Positions 14,936-23,804 of a stretch of DNA of 48,257 nt are shown piece by piece. This DNA comes from HRBIN12 sp035762085 (GTDB taxonomy: Bacteria > Actinomycetota > UBA4738 > HRBIN12): the NCBI GenBank assembly GCA_035762085.1, contig DASTPT010000133.1:1-48257 (forward strand), given 5' to 3'. How positions within the stretch are numbered: the stretch's first letter is position 1; every line of letters begins with the position of its first letter. The position numbers and the translations under genes are program-made. The notes below the pieces were generated by a model. That model saw only the letters and a program-made list of their open reading frames with translations. It was not told the DNA's origin and searched no databases.

Positions 14936-17900
14936 GCAGAGGCGGAACGGATCCGCGGGCTCGGCGCGACCGCGCGCCGTCGCGTCCTGTGGGGCGTGCT
15001 GACGATCGTGCTGGCCGCTGCCGCCGTGCTCGCGCTCGCCCAGTCGCAACGGCTCCGCGAGGGGTTGATCGCCGACGCCACCAACTCGGCCGAGGCGCTC
15101 GTCGACGCCGCGCTCGAGCCGATCCTGTCGAGCATGGATGCCGAGCCCGTGAGCGGCGGTCTGCAGGCCTTGCTGACCGAGGCGGTCGACGGACAGGTCC
15201 TGGCGGACGGCACCGTCCGGGCGGTCACGATCTGGGCGGCCGACGGCACGATCGTGTTCGCCGACGACGCCAGCCTCGTCGGCGACCAGGTCAAGTCGAT
15301 GCGCACGACCGTCGCGGCCGTGATCGGGGACGCGCCCCGCAGCGAGGTCACCGGCGGCCTCCTGCGATCGTTCGTCCCCGTCGAGGTCTCCCAGGGCGCG
15401 GGCGTGGCGGTCGAGCTCGTCCGGAGCGCCGAGGCCGTCGCCTCGGCGACCGACCCCTGGCGCCTGCTCTCGATGGTGTTCGCCGCCGCGGCGGTCCTGT
15501 GCCTCCTGCTGTTCGCGAAGACGTTCACCCGGTACGAGCGTCGGATCCAGGGCTTCGACGAGGACGTGCTGCACGCCGCCGTCGCCGGGCGCTCCCGCGC
15601 CGAGCGCGCCCGCGAGGACGCCGAGAACCGCCGCGACGTCCTCATGGCCGAGCTCGAACGGGTGCGTGAGAGCCTGACGGAGGCCGAGAGGCGCGCGCGC
15701 CAGTCCGCGCGCACCGCCGATGACGCCCCGCGGCTGCGGGAGCACCTCGCGATCGCGACCGAGGAGCTGCAGCGCGTGGAGCACGAGCGCGACGCCCTGC
15801 GCGAGCGCCTGGCCGAAACCGGCCGCGCGGTCGAGGCCGAGGCGGCGCGCGGTCGCGAGGAGGTCGCGGGCGCGCTCGCGGAGATCGAGCGTCTCGAGGG
15901 CGTGAAGGCGAGCCTTCAGGACCGTGCGGCGAAGGCCGAGGAGACCGTCGCCGAGCTGACGAAGCGGCTCGCCGAGCTGCGCGCGCGGCCCGAGGTCGAG
16001 GCGGACCTGGCGTCCACGCAGCGGGAGCTCGACGCGACACGGCAGGACCTGGCCGCGGCGCGCGAGCGCGCCGAGCAGGCGGAGCATCGCAACGGCGAGC
16101 TCGAGGGCATGCTCGCGGAGCTGCATGCGAGCGTCCAGCACCTGGAGCGGCGCCCGGATCTGTCGGCCAAGCTCGCGGCGGCGACCTCCGCGCTCGAGAT
16201 CGCGCGCGACCACGTCACGGCCCTCACCGCGCGCGCCGACGAGGCCGACGCCGAGGCCGCCCGGCTCCGCGCGGAGCTGGACGGCGTCCGGAGGATCGGG
16301 TCGCGGGAGCTCGAGGCGGCGCGGGAGCAACTCGGACGGCTCCGGCCCGAGCTCGACCGGATGAGCGAGGAGCTCCGGAATACCACCGTCGAGAACTCGA
16401 CCCTCCGCGAGGAGGTCGAGTCCCTGCGCCGCGCATCGGATGCGGCCGGCCAGATGATCGCCGGAGCGAACGCCGAGCTCGTGATGTCCGCCGAGATCGT
16501 CAAGGCCCTCCGAGCGGACGTCGATCGCGCGCAGGCCGCGCTCGCGGACGCCGACGGCGCGGTGCAGGCGGCGATGGCCGAGCGGGACGAGGCCCGCAGC
16601 GAGCTCGAGGCGCATCGCGAGGCGACGCGGAACGAGCTCGAGTCGCTCCGCGACGCCGTGCGGGCGGACCTCGACGCGCTCCAGGCGACGGTGGTCTCGG
16701 AGCGGGAGCGAGCCGACGGGGTCGCTTCCGAGCTCCAGGAGGCTCTGGACAAGCTTGAAGACGCCCGAGCCGATCTGCAGCGCGCTCGGTCGGAGCGCGA
16801 CGGCGCCGACGCGGAGCTCGAGACGCTCCGCACCGCGGTCGGGGCCGAGCTCGAGACGCTCCGCGACGCCGTGCGGTCGCAGCGGGAGCGGGCCGACGGG
16901 CTGGCCGCCGAGCTCGAGGAGGCGCGGTCCGGGCTCTCCGACGCGCAGTCCGAGCGCGACCGCGCCGTCGCGGAACTCGAGACGCTCCGCACCGCGGTCG
17001 GAGCCGAGCTCGAGACGCTCCGCGACGCGGTGAGGTCGCAACGCGATCGGGCCGACGCGCTGGCCGCCGAGCTGGCGGCGGCACGGTCTGAGCTCACCGC
17101 CCTCGGGTCCGCGCTCCAGATCGCGCGCTCGGAGCTGGACGCGGCGCGCTCCGAGCGGGACGCGGCGGCATCGGAGCTGGAGGTGCTCCGCTCCCAGGCG
17201 GGATCGGAGCGGCAACGGGCCGACGAGATCGCGTCCGAGCTGCAGACCGTGCGGTCCGAGCTCGCCGGTCTCCGCTCCAGCCTCGAGGGAACCGGCCGCG
17301 AGCGGGACGAGGTCCGCGAGCGGGTCGACGGGCTCATGGCCGACCTCGAGCGCGCGACCGTGGAGGCGGACGCGGCGAGGGCGGAGGCGAGCGCGGCCCG
17401 GGCCGAGGCCGAGGCGATCCGGGCCGAGGTGGAGGTCGCGCGATCCGAGGCGGAGGCCGCCCGCGGCGAGGTCGAGGCCATGCGCGCAGAGGTCGGGGCG
17501 GCGCGCGCCGAGGCGGATGCGCTCCGCGAGCGGATGGAGGTCGCCCGCGCCGACGCCGAGACCGCACGGACCGAGGCCCAGCAGGCGCTCGCTCGGCTCG
17601 AGGGGATGCGGGCCGAGGCCGAGGATGCGCAGGATCGCACGGCCGCGGAGGCGGCGGCGATCGCGGACCGGGTCGCCGAGCTCGAGGGCCGCCTGGCGCG
17701 GGCGGAGGCCCGCGCCGTCGGGGCCGAGCAGGCGCGCGCGCAGGCCGAGACGCAGGCGGGCGAGGCCCTCGAGCGCGCGAGGGCCGCCGAGGGACTGCTC
17801 GGCGAGGCCGAGGCGCTCCTCGTCGAGGCCGAGGCCGAGTTCCGGCGGGCCCGGGAGACCGAGGCCGCCGCGGTCGGCGCGCCGGCGACCACGCCGAGCG

Positions 17901-18367
17901 TCACCGATCCCGAGCCCGACCCGGCGTCCGGGAACGGCGTGAACGGCTCGGCGGCGGGCCGCCGACCGGCCGGCAAGATCGAGCTCGACACGCTCGTCCG
18001 CCGCATCGTGCAGGAGTCCGCGGGGCGCACCGGGCGCAAGGTCAGCGTCTACGCCGAGCCCGTCGTGGTCCTCGCGCCACGCGGCGTGATCGAGACGATC
18101 GTGACCGACCTGCTCGAGCGCTCGGTCCAGCGCACGTCCGAGGGGAACCGCATCGTGGTCCACGTCGAGCGCTCGGAGGACGGCGGCGCGCTGCTCTCGG
18201 TCGAACACGGCCGGCCGCCCGAGGACGACGCGCTCGGCGCGGAGACCCGCCGGTTGATCACGGACCTGGGTGGGTGGGCGGCCGTGGAGCCACATCCCGG
18301 CGGTGGCTCGATCCTGCGGGTGCTGATCCCGCGCGAGAGCTCGGCCGGAGCCGCGATCTCCGCCTGA
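14933..18367 (+). CDS. membrane-anchored giant coiled-coil protein with degenerate histidine-kinase ATPase domain
   Basis: A 1144-aa protein. TM1 at about 19-39 (VLWGVLTIVLAAAAVLALA), an extracytoplasmic domain about 40-178 with a PAS/CACHE-like strand pattern (TIWAADGTIVFADD), TM2 at about 181-202, then an almost unbroken coiled coil about 210-960, a linker, and a C-terminal domain (about 1015-1144) related to HATPase_c. That domain begins ELDTLVRRIVQES and ends PGGGSILRVLIP. The N-box reads TDLLERSVQRT with the canonical second Asn replaced by Arg, and the G1 box reads SVEHGRPPED rather than D-x-G-x-G. No HisKA His is present. ATP binding and autophosphorylation are therefore unlikely. It is paralogous to the products of 24956 and 26176 joined together. 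ATG 14933 has CAGGAGG upstream. A structural sensor or scaffold is the best guess. Confidence 0.8.
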   Translation: MAEAERIRGLGATARRRVLWGVLTIVLAAAAVLALAQSQRLREGLIADATNSAEALVDAALEPILSSMDAEPVSGGLQALLTEAVDGQVLADGTVRAVTIWAADGTIVFADDASLVGDQVKSMRTTVAAVIGDAPRSEVTGGLLRSFVPVEVSQGAGVAVELVRSAEAVASATDPWRLLSMVFAAAAVLCLLLFAKTFTRYERRIQGFDEDVLHAAVAGRSRAERAREDAENRRDVLMAELERVRESLTEAERRARQSARTADDAPRLREHLAIATEELQRVEHERDALRERLAETGRAVEAEAARGREEVAGALAEIERLEGVKASLQDRAAKAEETVAELTKRLAELRARPEVEADLASTQRELDATRQDLAAARERAEQAEHRNGELEGMLAELHASVQHLERRPDLSAKLAAATSALEIARDHVTALTARADEADAEAARLRAELDGVRRIGSRELEAAREQLGRLRPELDRMSEELRNTTVENSTLREEVESLRRASDAAGQMIAGANAELVMSAEIVKALRADVDRAQAALADADGAVQAAMAERDEARSELEAHREATRNELESLRDAVRADLDALQATVVSERERADGVASELQEALDKLEDARADLQRARSERDGADAELETLRTAVGAELETLRDAVRSQRERADGLAAELEEARSGLSDAQSERDRAVAELETLRTAVGAELETLRDAVRSQRDRADALAAELAAARSELTALGSALQIARSELDAARSERDAAASELEVLRSQAGSERQRADEIASELQTVRSELAGLRSSLEGTGRERDEVRERVDGLMADLERATVEADAARAEASAARAEAEAIRAEVEVARSEAEAARGEVEAMRAEVGAARAEADALRERMEVARADAETARTEAQQALARLEGMRAEAEDAQDRTAAEAAAIADRVAELEGRLARAEARAVGAEQARAQAETQAGEALERARAAEGLLGEAEALLVEAEAEFRRARETEAAAVGAPATTPSVTDPEPDPASGNGVNGSAAGRRPAGKIELDTLVRRIVQESAGRTGRKVSVYAEPVVVLAPRGVIETIVTDLLERSVQRTSEGNRIVVHVERSEDGGALLSVEHGRPPEDDALGAETRRLITDLGGWAAVEPHPGGGSILRVLIPRESSAGAAISA
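16634..17230 (+). repeat. tandem repeats encoding coiled-coil units of 60, 53 and 67 residues
   Basis: Unit starts at about 16634, 16814, 16973 and 17174 each encode E-L-E-x-L-R near the start and then S-E/Q-R-x-R-A-D. The second and third units (16814 and 16973, 159 bp apart) are nearly identical: both read ELETLRTAVGAE, then LETLRDAVRSQR, then RAD. This is a recent in-frame duplication inside the coiled coil. An Ala/Glu-rich stretch (about 17366-17620) follows. Confidence 0.8.
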
Positions 18368-18370
18368 GGC

Positions 18371-20938
18371 CTACGTCACCACCTGGAGCCGACTGCCCCG
18401 CGGCGACTTCTCGACCACGATCCGCGCCGGGAGCCGGACCGCCAGGTCGGGCACGTGCGTGATGACGCCCACCATGCGGCCGTCGCCGCCGAGCTGCTCG
18501 ATCGCCTCGACGACGACCTCGAGCGTGTCGGGGTCCAGCGTCCCGAACCCCTCGTCGAGGAACAGGCTGTCGAGCCTCGCCTTCTCGGTCGCCGACAGCG
18601 CGCCCACCTGCTCGGACAGCGCGAGGGCGAGCGCGAGGGACGCGAGGAACGTCTCGCCACCCGACAGCGTCCGGGCGCTCCGCCGCTCCTCCCCGTTCCA
18701 CGTGTCGACCACGAAGAACTCGTCGTCGACGTACTCGAGGAGGTATCGACCCGAGGACAGCGTCGACAGGCGCTCGGAGCCGGCGCCCGCGAGCAGCTGC
18801 AGCGCCTCGAACTGGAGGAAGGCGATGATCCGGTCGGCGCGGAGCTCCTTCGCGAGCGCGTCGAACCGCTCCTCGCGCCGGCGGTGCTCCGCGATCTCCG
18901 CGACGAGCGCACCGGCGTGCTCGAGCTTGCGAGCGAGGTCGTCGGCTCGGCGGGCCGCGGTGGCCGCCTCCTTCGCCGCGGCGGTGCAGGTCGCCCCAAC
19001 GGCCTCCACGAGCCCGTCGAGTGTGTCCTCGGGCGGGACGAGCCCGTCCACGACGGCGGCGGCCTCCTCGAGCAGCGCCTCCTTCGCGCCGGCGCGGGCG
19101 TCGGCGAGCCCGTCCAGCCCGGCGGCGGTCTCGTCGAGACCCTCGGCGATCCGGCCCGCGACCGTGGCCACCTCGGCCGGCTCGGTCGCGCCGGCCACCG
19201 TCGGCAGGTCCGGCACCTCGACATCGCCGACGGCCAGGGTCCGCGCCCGGTCCAGGAGCCCGGTGAGCGCGAGCCCCTCCAGCCGCGCCCGGGCGGCCGC
19301 GGCGTCGGCCTCGAGCTTCGTCCGGCGCGCCTCGGCCTCGCCCGCCGCCTCGGTCGCACGAGCGGCGGCGATGTTCGCCTCATCGCGAGCGGCCTCCAAC
19401 TCCTCCAGCCCCGCGATCCGCTCGTCGAGCGCCGCGACCGGATCCCTGGGGAGGCGTCCGCCGAAGGTCGCCCGGATCTCTGCCTCCCTGGCCCCGAGCG
19501 TCTCTCGCCCGGCGGCGACCTCGGCCTCGAGACGCGCGGCCTCGCGCTCCGCTTCGCGGAGGTCTCGTTCGGCCGCGTCGCGTGCGCCGGTCGCGTCGAG
19601 GAAGGCGGCGTTCGCGCTGGCCGCCGCGGCGTCGGCCTTCGCGAGCGCCCTCCTCGCCGTCTCCAGCGCCGGCGCCCGCCGGGCCCGGGGCAGCGCGCGG
19701 ATCGCGGCCCCGCACACGGGGCAGTCGTCGCCGACCGACACCCCCGAGCGCACCGCCGCCACCAGGTCCGCGTGCGTGGCTCGGTCCACCGACTCTCGGG
19801 CGCCCTCGACCGCTGCGATGGCAGCGTCTGCCTCCGCGACGCGCGAACGGAGCGCCTGCTCGGCGTCGGTGAGCGCCCGAGCCAGGACCGTGGGCCCGGC
19901 CTTCGCCGCGTCGGCGGCCGCACGGAGCTCGGCGACGCGATCGCGGAGATCCGCCAGCGCCTCCGCTTTCACCCTGGTCGCCGCAAGGTCCCGAACCCGC
20001 CCCCACGAGCCCTCCGCCTTGCGGAGCGCGGCGGCGGCCTTGGCGGCGGCCGCGGACGCCGCGTCTGTCGCGGCTACCGCCGCGGCGACCTGCGCCGCCG
20101 CGGCCGCGAGCTCCTTGGCCAGGCCGTCCGTCTGGTCCGCGACGCCGGACGCCGTTCGTGAGGCCTCGCGGAGGTCACGGGAGCATGCGCGCAGGTCGCC
20201 GACCGAGCGAGCGGCCTCGGCGCCGCGCTCCGCGATCCGGTCGACCGCGTTCTTGGCCTCAAGGAGGCGCTCCTCCCGCGTCACCGCGTCGGCCGCCTCC
20301 GCGCGGGCGTGCTCGACGGCCTCGGCCGTGACACCCGCGTACTCGCTCTCGAGCAGGCGGGCGCGGGTCTCGGCCTCCACGTTCGCGGCGCGCTTGCACT
20401 CCCCCGCTCGGCGCGCGAGTCGCTCGAAGAGGTGCAGGTCGAGCAGGTCCGTGAGGATCTCGCGCCGCTGTCTGGCGTCGCCGATGAGGAACTCCGCGAA
20501 CTCGCCCTGCGGCAGCAGGACCGTGCGCGTGAACGTGTCGTAGTCGAGGCCGATCGCGGAGCGGATCAGCGCGTCCGCCTCGCGCACGCGGTCGGCGCCG
20601 TCCCCGGCCTGGACCCACGCGTCGCGGTCCCGGCGTTCCAGCAGGATCTTCGTCGCGCCCTTCGCGGGCGTCGAGCGCGTGACGCGGTACCGCGCGTCGT
20701 CGGCGGCGAACTCGAAGCACACGGCCATCCGGGTCTGTCCCTGGCTCACGAACTGCCCGGCCTGCTTGCCGACCCGCTCGATCGTGCCGAACAGCGCGTA
20801 CGTGATGGCGTCGAGGATCGACGTCTTGCCCGAGCCCGTCGGGCCCGCGATCGCGAACAGGTCGAGCCCCTCGAAGTCGATCTCCTGCTCGTCACGGAAG
20901 GCGGTGAACCCCTTCAGCTCCAGCCGGATCGGGCGCAC
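18371..20938 (-). CDS. sbcC: exonuclease SbcC (Rad50-type SMC ATPase)
   Basis: An 855-aa Rad50 homologue. N-terminal VRPIRLELKGFTAFRDE leads to Walker A GPTGSGKTS (32-40) and a Q-loop LLPQGEFAEFL. Two Ala-rich coiled-coil arms flank a zinc hook CPVC (Cys406, Cys409). The C-terminal lobe has the signature LSGGETFLASLALALAL and Walker B SLFLDEGFGTLD (about 795). It works with SbcD to open and trim DNA ends and hairpins. It is shorter than E. coli SbcC (1048 aa) through shorter arms. Start GTG 20938 lies 1 nt after the sbcD stop, so the two are coupled; the downstream end lies 3 bp from the convergent coiled-coil gene. Fourth gene of the nurA-herA-sbcD-sbcC operon. Confidence 0.96.
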   Translation of the reverse strand: MRPIRLELKGFTAFRDEQEIDFEGLDLFAIAGPTGSGKTSILDAITYALFGTIERVGKQAGQFVSQGQTRMAVCFEFAADDARYRVTRSTPAKGATKILLERRDRDAWVQAGDGADRVREADALIRSAIGLDYDTFTRTVLLPQGEFAEFLIGDARQRREILTDLLDLHLFERLARRAGECKRAANVEAETRARLLESEYAGVTAEAVEHARAEAADAVTREERLLEAKNAVDRIAERGAEAARSVGDLRACSRDLREASRTASGVADQTDGLAKELAAAAAQVAAAVAATDAASAAAAKAAAALRKAEGSWGRVRDLAATRVKAEALADLRDRVAELRAAADAAKAGPTVLARALTDAEQALRSRVAEADAAIAAVEGARESVDRATHADLVAAVRSGVSVGDDCPVCGAAIRALPRARRAPALETARRALAKADAAAASANAAFLDATGARDAAERDLREAEREAARLEAEVAAGRETLGAREAEIRATFGGRLPRDPVAALDERIAGLEELEAARDEANIAAARATEAAGEAEARRTKLEADAAAARARLEGLALTGLLDRARTLAVGDVEVPDLPTVAGATEPAEVATVAGRIAEGLDETAAGLDGLADARAGAKEALLEEAAAVVDGLVPPEDTLDGLVEAVGATCTAAAKEAATAARRADDLARKLEHAGALVAEIAEHRRREERFDALAKELRADRIIAFLQFEALQLLAGAGSERLSTLSSGRYLLEYVDDEFFVVDTWNGEERRSARTLSGGETFLASLALALALSEQVGALSATEKARLDSLFLDEGFGTLDPDTLEVVVEAIEQLGGDGRMVGVITHVPDLAVRLPARIVVEKSPRGSRLQVVT

Positions 20939-20939
20939 C

Positions 20940-22106
20940 TCAGACGACCTCGGTCTCGTCGGCCAGGACCTCGTCGAACGCCTCGAGGGTCTGCTCGGGC
21001 GGCTCGGCCCCGTGCTGCTGTCGGTAGTAGGCGACGAACTGGTCACGCGGGTGGAGCGACGACACCGGCTCGCCGGGCGGCTCGTGATCGACCCGCTCGT
21101 ACACCAGATGCACGTCGAGCGCATTCGGGAGCTCCTCGCGGACGCGGTCGGCGATCCCCGGCACCGGCCCGTCGGTGCCGACGAACGCGCGCAGGAACGC
21201 GTCGCCGAGCTCGCGGCCGCGCGCGATGACCTCGTCGAGCGTGCCGCGGACGTCGGCGAGCCCGCGGCCCGACGAGAGCGGCACCTCGGTGACCTTCGCC
21301 GGCCGGCCGGGCGCGGCCTCGACGACGCTGACCGACTTCCGCTGCCCCGCCTCGCCGAAGTCGAGCTGCAGCAACGACCCCGCGTACCGAGCCGGGGCGG
21401 GCGAGCCCTTCACGGCCTGCGGCATGTGCACGTGCCCGAGCGCGACGTACGAGACCGTGCCGGGCAGGCGCGATGGCGGCACCGCGTACGCGATCCCGAT
21501 CGTCAGCTCGCGCTCGCCGCCGCCGGGCGTGACGAGCGCCCCGTCCGTGAACAGGTGACCGAGGACGATCTGCACGCGGCCGGGGGTGAACCCCGCCGTC
21601 ATCGCGCCGAGCAGGTCGCCCATGCCCTGGGCGTAGCTCTGGTACCAGGTCTCGCCCGCGTCGAAGAGCGCGGCGGCGTCGCCGAACCGTCGCTCGGGCA
21701 CGAACGGGATGCAGGCGACGTCGGCCACCTGCGCCCCGTCGCGCGAGGGCACCTCCACGATCCCGCCCTCGTTCGGCGGGCGGATCCTCGGCGCGACCTC
21801 GACGCCGATCGGGCGCAGCAGCCTGCCGAGCGCCTCCATCCGCAGTGCCGAGTCGTGGTTGCCGGGGATCGCGACGACGCGGATCCCCGCGTCGCGCAGC
21901 CGCAGGAACGCATCGAACACGAGCGCGTCCGCCTCGGGCGAGGGCGCGCGATGCTCGTACACGTCGCCCGCCAGCAGGACGGCGTCCACGTTCTCGTCGA
22001 CCGCGATCGCGACGACCTCCTCGAGCGCCGCCGCGAACTCCTCGGTCCGCGAGCGGCCGCGGATCGCGCGGCCGACGTGCCAGTCCGAGGTGTGCAGGAA
22101 CCGCAT
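20940..22106 (-). CDS. sbcD: exonuclease SbcD (Mre11-type nuclease)
   Basis: A 388-aa metallophosphoesterase nuclease, partner of SbcC. Motifs: SDWHVGR (Asp8, His10), AGDVYEH (Asp48), PGNHD (Asn83, His84, Asp85), LGHLFTDG and ALGHVHMP for the two-metal site. The C-terminal capping and helical region (about 300-388) would contact the SbcC coiled coil. ATG 22106 follows the herA stop by 8 nt with GGCGGG as a weak ribosome site. All metal ligands expected for activity are present. Confidence 0.95.
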   Translation of the reverse strand: MRFLHTSDWHVGRAIRGRSRTEEFAAALEEVVAIAVDENVDAVLLAGDVYEHRAPSPEADALVFDAFLRLRDAGIRVVAIPGNHDSALRMEALGRLLRPIGVEVAPRIRPPNEGGIVEVPSRDGAQVADVACIPFVPERRFGDAAALFDAGETWYQSYAQGMGDLLGAMTAGFTPGRVQIVLGHLFTDGALVTPGGGERELTIGIAYAVPPSRLPGTVSYVALGHVHMPQAVKGSPAPARYAGSLLQLDFGEAGQRKSVSVVEAAPGRPAKVTEVPLSSGRGLADVRGTLDEVIARGRELGDAFLRAFVGTDGPVPGIADRVREELPNALDVHLVYERVDHEPPGEPVSSLHPRDQFVAYYRQQHGAEPPEQTLEAFDEVLADETEVV

Positions 22107-22114
22107 CCCGCCGG

Positions 22115-23800
22115 TCAGTCCCCCTCGAAGCGAGCGAACACGTCGCCGCTCTCCGGCGCGGCCTCGTCGGCGCGCGTCGCCCACGACGGGAAGGGGAAGC
22201 GGATCTGCAGCGGCACGGGGATGTGCGGCTGCTGCAGGATCATCGAGCCGGGCTTGAGGATCGACGCCCGCTGCCGCGTGACGGCCGGCAGGAACCCGTA
22301 CTCGCTGCGCTGCGCCTCGGCGGTGTCCAGGCGGCCGACGACGCGGAAGGCGCTGTTGGCGATGACCCTGCGCTCCACCTCCGAGGCCGTCTGCTCGGCG
22401 CCGACCAGGATCATGCCGAGCGAGCGTCCGCGCTCGGCGACATCGAGGAGCACCTCCTTGATCGGGCTCCAGCCCTCGCGCGGCGCGTACCGGTTCAGCT
22501 CGTCCAGCACGAGGAAGGCGAGCGGCTCCCGCCGGCCCATCCGCTCCTTGTGCTCGAACAGCCGCTTGATGACAACGCCGGTCACGAACCGCTTCGCGCG
22601 GTCGTGCAGGTTGTGGATGTCCACGACCGTGACCTGGTTCGCCTCCCAGTCGATCCGGTGCCGCTCGGGGTGCTCGGCCTGGCGGCCCCAGATCAGGTGG
22701 CCCATGCGGAACCGCGCGGCGTCCAGCCGGCGCAGGAACGCCGAGACCGTCGCGTCCGAGACCCTGCCGCGCCACGGCGAGCCGTCGGCGTCGACCTCGT
22801 TCGCGATCACGTCGCACAGCTGCGCGAAGTCCTGCACCGGATATCCGCCGAAGACCACCGTGGCGTCGTGGTCGGGATCGTCCTCGCACTCGCGGTCCAG
22901 GTAGGACTCGACGCGGGCGACGAGGTCCGCGATCTGCGAGCGCTCGTCCTCGGCCTCGGCGAAGCAGAAGCGCAGGAGGTTGTCGCGCACGAACTCGCGC
23001 ACCGTCCAGTAGTACGCGGTGACGCCCTCCGAGCGCCCCTCGACCTGCGGGATCGCCTGCCCGCCCGCGTCCGGACGCACCGGCGCCCACAGCCCGACGC
23101 TCTCGAACGCGCCCGAGGGCAGCCCGAGACGGTCGTAGTCCTCGCGGTCCCCCGGGGTCAGGCGCGCGTTCGGCGTGTCGAGCCACATCAGGTCCTCGCC
23201 CTTCACGTTGAACACGATGGCCTTCGTGTTCGCGCCGTACCCCCCGAGCGCGTCCGAGTGGAACAGCGCGTACAACAGGAACAGTGCGTACGTCGTCTTC
23301 GTCGCCACGCCCGAGACCCCGCTGATGTTCACGTGCGCGCCGCGCGAGCCGTCCAGGAAGTCCAGGTCCAGGAAGACCGGCTCGCCGTCGCGCGTGAGGC
23401 CGGCCGGCAGGCGCCGATGCATCTGGTCGAAGTACAGCGCCTCGTCCCGGTCCTTGCCTCGGGCGCGGAACGCCGCGATGCCCGGCATCGGCGGCACGAA
23501 GAACTCGGGCTCGAAGCGGGTCGCCACCACGTGCGCGGCGACGGCGGTGTCGACCGGCAACACGCCGCGGTCGACGAGGAACACGTCGGTGTCGAACTGG
23601 GCGCCCTCGTGACGGGCCCGGACGTCCTGCACGATGCCGGTGATCCGGATGAGCTCGTGGCCCGGCACAGGCGTCTGGACGAGCACCGTGTCGTCGAGCT
23701 GGAGGAAGGACTCGGGGTCGACGCCGACCCAGAACGTCAGCGGGGTCGAGTCCTCGGTCCCCAGGACCATGCCGACCTGCTCTGAGGTCTGCTCCGTCAC
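22115..23800 (-). CDS. herA: HerA-like FtsK-superfamily DNA translocase with variant Walker A
   Basis: A 561-aa ATPase with an N-terminal HAS-barrel-like domain (about 15-115) and a RecA/FtsK-like motor. The P-loop reads GVSGVATKT (161-169): one residue longer than GxxGxGKS, with Thr instead of Gly before the Lys. Walker B is LAFLVLDELNRYAP (Asp433, Glu434), followed by VAERGRSLGMILVGAEQTASEVERRVIANSAFRVVGRLD. HerA translocates along DNA ends and drives NurA. Start GTG 23800 has GGGAGGATG inside the end of nurA as its ribosome site; the gap to nurA is 4 nt. Assignment to HerA rather than another DUF87 ATPase rests on the nurA neighbour. Confidence 0.85.
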   Translation of the reverse strand: MTEQTSEQVGMVLGTEDSTPLTFWVGVDPESFLQLDDTVLVQTPVPGHELIRITGIVQDVRARHEGAQFDTDVFLVDRGVLPVDTAVAAHVVATRFEPEFFVPPMPGIAAFRARGKDRDEALYFDQMHRRLPAGLTRDGEPVFLDLDFLDGSRGAHVNISGVSGVATKTTYALFLLYALFHSDALGGYGANTKAIVFNVKGEDLMWLDTPNARLTPGDREDYDRLGLPSGAFESVGLWAPVRPDAGGQAIPQVEGRSEGVTAYYWTVREFVRDNLLRFCFAEAEDERSQIADLVARVESYLDRECEDDPDHDATVVFGGYPVQDFAQLCDVIANEVDADGSPWRGRVSDATVSAFLRRLDAARFRMGHLIWGRQAEHPERHRIDWEANQVTVVDIHNLHDRAKRFVTGVVIKRLFEHKERMGRREPLAFLVLDELNRYAPREGWSPIKEVLLDVAERGRSLGMILVGAEQTASEVERRVIANSAFRVVGRLDTAEAQRSEYGFLPAVTRQRASILKPGSMILQQPHIPVPLQIRFPFPSWATRADEAAPESGDVFARFEGD

Positions 23801-23804
23801 GGCC

